DNA from: CBDUBS01 sp965365445
GTDB taxonomy: Bacteria > Bacteroidota > Rhodothermia > Rhodothermales > DASSAV01
Assembly: GCA_965365445.1 (NCBI GenBank)
Contig: CBDUBS010000112.1
Span: 1-11,365, forward strand
Direction of reading: 5' to 3'
DNA: 11,365 nt
Both the position numbers and the translations under genes were made by a program. The notes beneath the pieces are model-generated. The model worked only from the letters and a program-made list of their open reading frames with translations. It was not told the DNA's origin and did not search any database. Of the stretch, positions 6,264 through 11,365 are shown piece by piece; position 1 is the stretch's first letter; every line of letters starts with the position of its first letter.

Positions 6264-6953
6264 TTACCGGCTCGAAACGTCCTCCCGGTAGTCGTCGCTG
6301 GCGTAGATCGCAATTTCTACGCGGCGGTTTTCGGCGCGACCCGATTCGGATGCATTGGAAGCTACCGGTTCCATTTCGCCTTTGCCCATGGTAGTGATGC
6401 GGCTGCGGGCTACCCCCTGGGTCGTCAGGAACTGAGCCGCCGACCGGGCCCGTCGCTCCGAAAGCGACTGATTGTAGGAATCCGTTCCCTTGTCATCCGT
6501 ATGGCCCACGATCAAAACCTCGGTGTTGGGGTACTTCTCCAGGCTGGCGGCCAGATCGCGAAGATTGCTCCGGGCATCCGGGGCCAGCTCGGACGAATCG
6601 AAGCCGAAAAGGATAGCCGAGTCGAACGTGATCTGGATGCCTTCCCCGACGCGCTCCACCTGGGCGCCTTCCAACTCACGGTCCAGCTCACGGGCCTGCT
6701 TGTCCATTTGCTGGCCGATAACGGCTCCGGCCGTTCCTCCAACCACGGCGCCGATGATCGCTCCCTTGGCCGTGCTTCCGGTCGCCTTCCCAATGGCTCC
6801 ACCAACAGCCGCTCCGGCGCCTGCCCCCACCGCCGCACCCTTCTCCGTCTTGCTCAGGTTGGCGCATCCCGTGAGGGTGGTTCCTGCTATCATGAGGGAA
6901 GCCAGCAGCCATACCCAGCGTTGTTTCGTAAAAATGGATTTCATGGTTTTCAT
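6264..6953 (-). CDS. OmpA-family outer-membrane lipoprotein with glycine zipper (YiaD/Pal-like)
   Basis: The 229-residue protein begins with a lipoprotein signal peptide ending in the lipobox LTGC, so the mature protein starts at lipidated Cys30. A glycine-zipper segment follows (about 39-80, repeated GAGAGAAVGGAIG-like units), able to insert in or pack on a membrane. The C-terminal OmpA domain (about 105-218) contains FGFDSSEL, GHTDDKGTDSYN (150-161), LSERRA (164-169) and NRRVEI (209-214). By family analogy, Asp153 and Arg168 bind diaminopimelate of peptidoglycan. It should tether the outer membrane to the cell wall, which implies a Gram-negative cell. The arrangement of lipobox, zipper and OmpA domain matches YiaD-type proteins. 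The ATG at 6953 is chosen; a second ATG three codons in would also preserve the signal peptide. Confidence 0.92.
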   Translation of the reverse strand: MKTMKSIFTKQRWVWLLASLMIAGTTLTGCANLSKTEKGAAVGAGAGAAVGGAIGKATGSTAKGAIIGAVVGGTAGAVIGQQMDKQARELDRELEGAQVERVGEGIQITFDSAILFGFDSSELAPDARSNLRDLAASLEKYPNTEVLIVGHTDDKGTDSYNQSLSERRARSAAQFLTTQGVARSRITTMGKGEMEPVASNASESGRAENRRVEIAIYASDDYREDVSSR

Positions 6954-7513
6954 CTCGATATGTTGACTGAACCTTTCGTTCGCTCCTATTCAAGCTTGAT
7001 GCCAAACTCGGCATGTCCGGTCTGGCTCAACCCTGCGTGGATCGCATAATCGACTGGTGCAATCGCCGCCGGATTTCCCTGTTCCGTTAGTTGTCAAGAC
7101 CGTTATACTCTGGTGCGGTAGTACAAAGATCGTAACCACGCTCAGCGGGGACGCACCCGGGGTCGGAGAAAGCAGCGATGAACCGGGGGAAGCAGGCTCG
7201 GGGCGTTTGGCAGGATATTCCCGATCAAACATCGGTCGGGATAGGCCGCTACACCTGCGCCGTCGCTGCGAATGTTCGATCGCTCTGCCGTAAGTGGCCG
7301 AGATAAAGGCAGGTACAGACAATGACCTCCTCCTGGGCGCGAAACGAAACCGGTAGATCTAAAGGTGTATAGTTTATTGTACAGGTGGACCGATTTTTTC
7401 GCGGCCGGAGAGATTGGAAGGGATTATTACTTGATGATGCCTTTCCGTAGGCGTTTCTCTTGATATCTTGCGTTCTCTTACCGTTCTCAAGGCGCCAATT
7501 ATTCACGAGCATC
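6954..7513. other. 560-base intergenic region without a convincing gene
   Basis: This region separates the divergent OmpA and nucleotidyltransferase genes. Short open frames exist on both strands (for example minus 6990-7322 and plus 7057-7293), but their translations are Arg/Pro/Ser-rich and lack any domain, signal or membrane pattern. I looked for tRNA, SRP RNA, RNase P and tmRNA signatures and saw none. Contents that can be pointed to are a short hairpin ATGCC/GGCAT near 7000-7016, a TCCCGA/TCGGGA pairing near 7220-7242 and an imperfect inverted repeat at 7338-7403. A weak promoter-like pair, TTTCCG (7442-7447) and TATCTT (7464-7469) with 16 bases between, lies ahead of the gene starting at 7514. 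It may hold promoters for both genes, an unrecognised small RNA, or a decayed gene. Confidence 0.5.
7338..7403. repeat. Imperfect inverted repeat in the intergenic region
   Basis: CGCGAAA (7338-7344) pairs perfectly with TTTCGCG (7397-7403). Inside it ACCGGT (7349-7354) pairs with ACCGAT (7389-7394) at five of six positions, with a small asymmetric internal loop between. The roughly 34-base interior is AT-rich compared with its surroundings. No T tract follows on the plus strand, so a terminator is unlikely. It could be a leader structure or an operator-like site for the gene at 7514. Confidence 0.25.
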
Positions 7514-8512
7514 ATGAACATAATCATTCCTATGGCGGGACGCGGCACGCGCGTTCGGCCCCACTCCCACGTAACCCCCAAGCCGTTGCTCCCCGTAAAG
7601 GGGAAAAACATCATCGAGCGGATCGTCGATCTGTTCAGCAAGGTGCTGCCCCGCCGCCCGGACAAGGCCGTATACATCCTCGGCCCCGACTTTGGAGATG
7701 ACATACGGGAGCAACTGAAACAGATATCAGAGGCTCGCGGAATAGAAGCGCACTTCGTCGTACAGGAGGTAGCCCTCGGGACGGCCCACGCGGTTAGCGT
7801 CGCCGCCGAGTATTTAGTAGGGGAGGGAATCGTGGTGTATGCCGACACGTTGTTCGACATGGAATCGGGGGTGTCTCTCGAAGATGCGGACGTTATCGCC
7901 TGGGTGAAGCACGTCGATGATCCCCGCCGGTTCGGGATAGCCATTCGTGAAGGCGATCGCGTAGTGGCTTTTGAGGAGAAGCCCGATCAGCCGAAATCCA
8001 ACGAAGCGCTCATCGGCATCTATTACATCAAGGATCTGTCCGCACTCCGCCAGGAGATCGATACGATGCTCGAACAGGACATCCGGGGCAAGGGCGGTGA
8101 GTTTTTTCTCACCGACGCCTTCGACCGGATGCTGAAAAAGGGCCTGGTATTCAAGACGGCCTCGGTTACGGAATGGCTGGACTGCGGAACGATTCCGGCC
8201 CTGCTCGATACGACCCGGTACATACTGCAAAAAGAGGCGGACGATCTCAAACAGGGCGATTACGAAAACAGCGTGTTGCACGAACCCGTATACATTGGGC
8301 CGGGCGCCCGCGTAATCAACTCGGTGGTCGGTCCGAACGTATCCGTCGAGGCCGGCGCCGAAATCACTCGATCCGTCGTCCGGGATAGCATCCTGTTTTC
8401 AGGGGCGCAGGTGGAGGGGGCCGTTCTCGACGAGTCGCTCATCGGCAGCCATGCGGTCGTACGGAACCCTCCCGGCAAACTGAACGTCGGCGACCACTCT
8501 ACCATCGGTTGA
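7514..8512 (+). CDS. NDP-sugar nucleotidyltransferase with C-terminal beta-helix (RmlA/GlmU-like)
   Basis: The 332-residue protein has an N-terminal sugar-phosphate nucleotidyltransferase domain (about 1-240). It shows the nucleotide-binding loop MAGRGTRVRP (7-16) and Lys23 in TPKPLLPV. Metal-binding Asp111 lies in VVYADTLFD and a second Asp223 in WLDCGT, with FEEKP at 153-157. A short left-handed beta-helix follows (about 255-317: YIGPGARV, VVGPNVSVEAGAEI, LIGSHAVV). The reaction joins NTP and a sugar 1-phosphate to give NDP-sugar plus pyrophosphate. Glucose-1-phosphate thymidylyl- or uridylyltransferase is likely, but the sugar and nucleotide cannot be fixed from sequence. The beta-helix is shorter than GlmU's and may only serve oligomerisation. 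The ATG at 7514 gives the standard family start (MNIIIPMAG). A TTG 54 bases upstream extends the frame but adds residues foreign to the family. It leads a plus-strand run with mutS2 36 bases downstream. Confidence 0.9.
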   Translation: MNIIIPMAGRGTRVRPHSHVTPKPLLPVKGKNIIERIVDLFSKVLPRRPDKAVYILGPDFGDDIREQLKQISEARGIEAHFVVQEVALGTAHAVSVAAEYLVGEGIVVYADTLFDMESGVSLEDADVIAWVKHVDDPRRFGIAIREGDRVVAFEEKPDQPKSNEALIGIYYIKDLSALRQEIDTMLEQDIRGKGGEFFLTDAFDRMLKKGLVFKTASVTEWLDCGTIPALLDTTRYILQKEADDLKQGDYENSVLHEPVYIGPGARVINSVVGPNVSVEAGAEITRSVVRDSILFSGAQVEGAVLDESLIGSHAVVRNPPGKLNVGDHSTIG

Positions 8513-8548
8513 CCGGGTTATCCGGCGCCCATCCCGCTTCTTGCGTAC

Positions 8549-10993
8549 GTGCTGAAGATCTATCCAACCACCGCCGAAACGAAGCTCGGTTTCGACCTCA
8601 TACGGGAACGGCTCGAGCGGCACACCCGAAGCCGGCTGGGGCAGGCCCGGCTGGACAACATGCAACCCTCGACACGCCTTGAGTGGGTGCGCGAAGAGCT
8701 GGGCCGGGTATCGGAGCTACAGGAGGCATTCCGTTTCGATGACGCCGTTCCGCTGGATCACATCCTGGATGTGCGGGACGTCCTCCGCCGTGTCGCCCCG
8801 GAGGGAGGATTCGTGAGCCCGGAAGATTTGCTGGCGGTCCGGTTGGCGCTGAGCACCTTGCGCCTCACCCGATCCTATTTCGCGAACCGGACCGCCCGCT
8901 ACCCCCATCTCGGGCGAGTGGCCGAACGAATCGCGGCCTACCCGGAGATCGAAAAACGCATCGCCGACGCGGTAGATGACGAAGGCCGCATACGCGACTC
9001 GGCCTCACCCGAGCTGCGCCGGCTGCGACGGCTCATCATTCAGCGCCAGGCCGACCTGCGGGAAATCATGCAGGCCGAGCTGCGAAAGGCTATCGGGCAG
9101 GGCTTCGCAACGGAAGACCAGCCCACCATTCGGAACGGTCGAATGGTCATCCCCGTGCGCAGCGAAGCACGGCGCAAGGTGGAGGGGTTCGTGCACGATG
9201 TGTCGGCGACCGGCCAGACGGTGTATATCGAACCTTCGGGATCGCTCGACCTGAACAACGAAGTGCGCGAGCTGGAAGCGCAGGAGCGCCGGGAGGTGGA
9301 GAGCATCCTGCGCGACGTGGCATCCGGGCTGCGGGCTCACCTCGAAGGGCTGCGTGAAAACGTGAAAGTACTCGCCCTGTTTGATCTGCTTCAGGCCAAG
9401 GCCCGCCTGAGCAACGAACTGGGGTCGGTGGCGCCGGCGCTCAACGATGCCGGGGTGATGGATATTCGCAAAGGGCGCAACCCCGTGTTGCTGCTCCGGT
9501 TTCTCCGGGCAGCGGAGGAGGATGGGGTTCACAGGGAAGTCGTTTCGCTCGACCTGAACCTGGGCGAACATTACCGGACGCTGGTCATAACCGGCCCGAA
9601 CGCAGGAGGGAAAACGGTGGCCATGAAAACCGTGGGGTTGTTCGCGCTGATGCTTTCGTACGGTTTGCCCATTCCCGTCGATCCGCTTTCAAGCGGATGC
9701 CTGTTCCATCATCTCATCGTAGATATCGGAGACGAGCAATCCATCGAGGAGGACCTGTCCACTTTCAGTTCCCACGTTGCCAATCTGAAGTACATGATCC
9801 GGCATTCGAGCCCCGAGGCGCTCGTGCTTATCGATGAGGCCGGCACCGGAACCGACCCGGCCGAAGGGGGTGCGCTTGCGCAGGCCGTTCTGGAACACCT
9901 GACCCACAGCGGCGCTCGCACGATTGCCACCACGCACCACGGCACCCTGAAGGTGTTCGCGCACGAAACGGAAGGGGTCGAGAACGGCTCGATGCAGTTC
10001 GACCAGGCTACCCTGAGCCCGACCTATCGTTTTCTTTCCGGCGTCCCCGGTTCGTCCTATGCTTTCGAGATTGCCCGTCGCATCGGCCTGGACGGCGACC
10101 TCCTGGACCGGGCGGCCAACCTCGTAGGCAGGCAAAAAACGTCGCTGGAGGAGCTCATTGCGTCATTCCAGGCACGCACCCAGGCTCTGGATGAACAGCT
10201 CCGGTTGGCCGAGACCGAAGTCCGAAGGGCGACCGAAGAAAAGGAGCGGTACGAAGAGCGCTCCGCCGCTCTGCGCGACAAAACCGACGAGATCAGGCGG
10301 CAGGCCCTAGAAGAAGCCGACCGCGTACTACGGGAGGCCAACGCTCGGGTAGAACGGACCATCCGCCAGATCCGGGAAGCTCAGGCCGAGCGGGAGGCAA
10401 CCCTCCAGGCGCGGGAGCAGCTGGATGCCTTCAAGGCCGACCTCGGCAGGAAACAGAAAGAACTCGACGCGCGAAGGAAAAAAATACGCCGTCCGGGCGG
10501 TCCCAAATCCGCCGGAGTCCCCAAAAGCCTCTCCCGTCCCATACAGGCCGGGGATCAGGTCGTGCTCGATGGAGGGACCACTCCTGCGGAAGTGCTCGAC
10601 ATAGCGAACGGCGAGGCGGCCATCGCCTTCGGCTCGGTGCGTATGCGCGTCGCACTGGACCGCCTCGTGCGTGTAGGCGGAGCCCGGCGGCAACAGGTTA
10701 CCGTCCGTCAGGTGCAGGGCTCCGGCCAGACGGATATCTCTGCTCTGGGCGTCCGCAATACCGTGGATTTGCGCGGCAGGAGGGCCGATGAAGCCGTTCA
10801 GGAAGTGGAAATGCTGATCGATCGGGCGCTGCTGGCAAACCTGGATGAAGTGGAAATTCTCCATGGGAAGGGGACCGGGGCCTTGCGGTCTGCCATCCAT
10901 GAGTATCTTGCCCGCCGCTCCGAGGTGGAATCGTTCGAGGATGCTTCCTGGAATCAAGGAGGTTCGGGCGTCACCATCGTGCGGCTCCGATAA
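8549..10993 (+). CDS. mutS2: MutS2 ATPase/endonuclease
   Basis: The 814-residue protein is slightly longer than usual MutS2 (about 780-790). It begins at a GTG with the family N-terminus (LKIYPTTAETKLGFDLIRERL minus its last residues elsewhere in the family). The MutS core and lever helices occupy about 1-310. The ATPase follows with Walker A GPNAGGKT (349-356), Walker B LVLIDE (425-430) and the GTGTDPAEGGALA loop. A long charged coiled coil spans about 531-648, then a basic linker and small beta domain (about 650-710). The C-terminal Smr nuclease domain (about 737-814) has DLRG (740-743) and HGKGTGAL (772-779). MutS2 lacks the mismatch-recognition domain. Family members act on recombination intermediates or branched DNA to limit recombination, and in Bacillus also rescue collided ribosomes. 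Cytoplasmic. It lies 36 bases after the nucleotidyltransferase and 20 before the dehydrogenase, probably co-transcribed. All catalytic landmarks are intact. Confidence 0.95.
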   Translation: MLKIYPTTAETKLGFDLIRERLERHTRSRLGQARLDNMQPSTRLEWVREELGRVSELQEAFRFDDAVPLDHILDVRDVLRRVAPEGGFVSPEDLLAVRLALSTLRLTRSYFANRTARYPHLGRVAERIAAYPEIEKRIADAVDDEGRIRDSASPELRRLRRLIIQRQADLREIMQAELRKAIGQGFATEDQPTIRNGRMVIPVRSEARRKVEGFVHDVSATGQTVYIEPSGSLDLNNEVRELEAQERREVESILRDVASGLRAHLEGLRENVKVLALFDLLQAKARLSNELGSVAPALNDAGVMDIRKGRNPVLLLRFLRAAEEDGVHREVVSLDLNLGEHYRTLVITGPNAGGKTVAMKTVGLFALMLSYGLPIPVDPLSSGCLFHHLIVDIGDEQSIEEDLSTFSSHVANLKYMIRHSSPEALVLIDEAGTGTDPAEGGALAQAVLEHLTHSGARTIATTHHGTLKVFAHETEGVENGSMQFDQATLSPTYRFLSGVPGSSYAFEIARRIGLDGDLLDRAANLVGRQKTSLEELIASFQARTQALDEQLRLAETEVRRATEEKERYEERSAALRDKTDEIRRQALEEADRVLREANARVERTIRQIREAQAEREATLQAREQLDAFKADLGRKQKELDARRKKIRRPGGPKSAGVPKSLSRPIQAGDQVVLDGGTTPAEVLDIANGEAAIAFGSVRMRVALDRLVRVGGARRQQVTVRQVQGSGQTDISALGVRNTVDLRGRRADEAVQEVEMLIDRALLANLDEVEILHGKGTGALRSAIHEYLARRSEVESFEDASWNQGGSGVTIVRLR

Positions 10994-11013
10994 AGCTGAA
11001 TCCGACTCTCGCT

Positions 11014-11365
11014 ATGGCTCGCATCGTTGTTACACGGCAACTGCCGGTCGCCGGCCTGGAATCGTTGACGAAAAAGCATGAGGTTGTGGCCCTCAACCCC
11101 TCCGTCGATCGTCCACTGACCGAGGAGGACCTGATGAAGGAAGCGTCTCGTACGGACGCCCTTCTTACCGTGCTCTCGGATCCCGTAACCGCCCGGGTGC
11201 TCGCTGCCGGTTCGACCCTGAAAATCGTGGCGCAGTATGCCGTAGGTTATGATAACATCGATCTCGATGCGGCTCGGGAGCGGGGCATCATCGTCTCGAA
11301 CACGCCGGGTGTCCTCACGGACGCCACCGCCGATATGGCGATGGCGCTTCTTCTGACCGTTACCC
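11014..11365 (+). CDS. D-2-hydroxyacid dehydrogenase, N-terminal part (cut by window end)
   Basis: The frame stays open from the ATG at 11014 to the window edge, giving 117 codons of the catalytic (substrate-binding) half of a D-isomer-specific 2-hydroxyacid dehydrogenase. The start MARIVVTRQLP and the segment AQYAVGYDNIDLDAARERG, then VSNTPGVLTDATADMA, match glyoxylate/hydroxypyruvate reductases of the GyaR/GhrB group. These reduce glyoxylate or hydroxypyruvate with NAD(P)H. The nucleotide-binding domain and the catalytic Arg/Glu/His lie beyond the window, so phosphoglycerate dehydrogenase-like or other specificity cannot be excluded. It starts 20 bases after the mutS2 stop codon with no terminator between, implying co-transcription. 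Confidence 0.85.
   Translation, partial: MARIVVTRQLPVAGLESLTKKHEVVALNPSVDRPLTEEDLMKEASRTDALLTVLSDPVTARVLAAGSTLKIVAQYAVGYDNIDLDAARERGIIVSNTPGVLTDATADMAMALLLTVT

Noticed and set aside
7160..7210. SRP RNA-like sequence (GGAGAAAGCAGCG and GGGGGAAGCAGG)
   Set aside because: The flanking bases cannot form the conserved domain IV stem with a GGAA loop and the opposing asymmetric bulge, so the resemblance is superficial.
7265..7290. Possible tRNA T-loop (GTTCGATC)
   Set aside because: No five-base-pair T stem encloses it, and no acceptor stem or anticodon arm can be found at the right distances.
6990..7322. Minus-strand open frame of 110 codons in the intergenic gap
   Set aside because: The translation is rich in Arg, Pro and Ser with no domain, signal or membrane pattern, and no ribosome binding site or terminator accompanies it.
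7249..7944. Minus-strand open frame of 231 codons overlapping the nucleotidyltransferase
   Set aside because: More than half lies antisense to a strongly recognised gene, and the translation is Ser/Thr/Arg-rich, typical of an antisense shadow in GC-rich DNA.

Overview
The window is a stretch of ordinary-looking bacterial chromosome of moderately high GC. It has six complete larger genes recognisable by family, one TPR protein known only by architecture, one small uncharacterised membrane-protein gene and the 5' end of a further gene. Genes are densely packed, and most starts lack a clear Shine-Dalgarno sequence. The weak Shine-Dalgarno signals, an OmpA lipoprotein with a glycine zipper, a periplasmic TPR protein and a single-domain nucleotidyltransferase beginning MNIIIPMAGRG together suggest a Gram-negative member of the Bacteroidota/Rhodothermota (FCB) group. 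This is an inference from style and gene content; no marker gene in the window proves it.

Layout: (1) Positions 1-60 hold a strong hairpin, probably the terminator of a gene to the left. (2) 136-1992 (+) is an MsbA-type ABC exporter. (3) Convergent with it, on the minus strand, a left-handed beta-helix acyltransferase (3202-3981) is followed by a DegT/WbpE-type sugar aminotransferase (2018-3151), very probably one operon. (4) A divergent intergenic region (3982-4107) with repeated CGATTC motifs leads into a 54-residue putative membrane protein (4108-4272, +), which ends in a bidirectional terminator. (5) Three minus-strand genes follow: a secreted TPR protein (4330-5196), a LOG-family phosphoribohydrolase (5420-6133) and an OmpA-family lipoprotein (6264-6953). 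The last has its own terminator. (6) A 560-base stretch (6954-7513) holds no convincing gene. (7) A plus-strand run follows with short gaps: NDP-sugar nucleotidyltransferase (7514-8512), MutS2 (8549-10993) and a D-2-hydroxyacid dehydrogenase cut by the window end (11014-11365+).

The common theme is the cell envelope. The aminotransferase and acyltransferase resemble the last two steps of 2,3-diamino-2,3-dideoxy sugar synthesis (WbpE/WbpD type). The nucleotidyltransferase makes activated sugars, the ABC exporter may flip a lipid-linked product, and the OmpA lipoprotein tethers outer membrane to peptidoglycan. MutS2, LOG and the dehydrogenase are housekeeping neighbours.

I did not find a clearly new defence, mobile or RNA-guided system: there is no CRISPR array, transposase, integrase or tRNA. 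The best candidates for new biology are the small membrane protein with its structured, repeat-bearing leader, the two-gene sugar cassette lacking its expected partners, and the 560-base gap.
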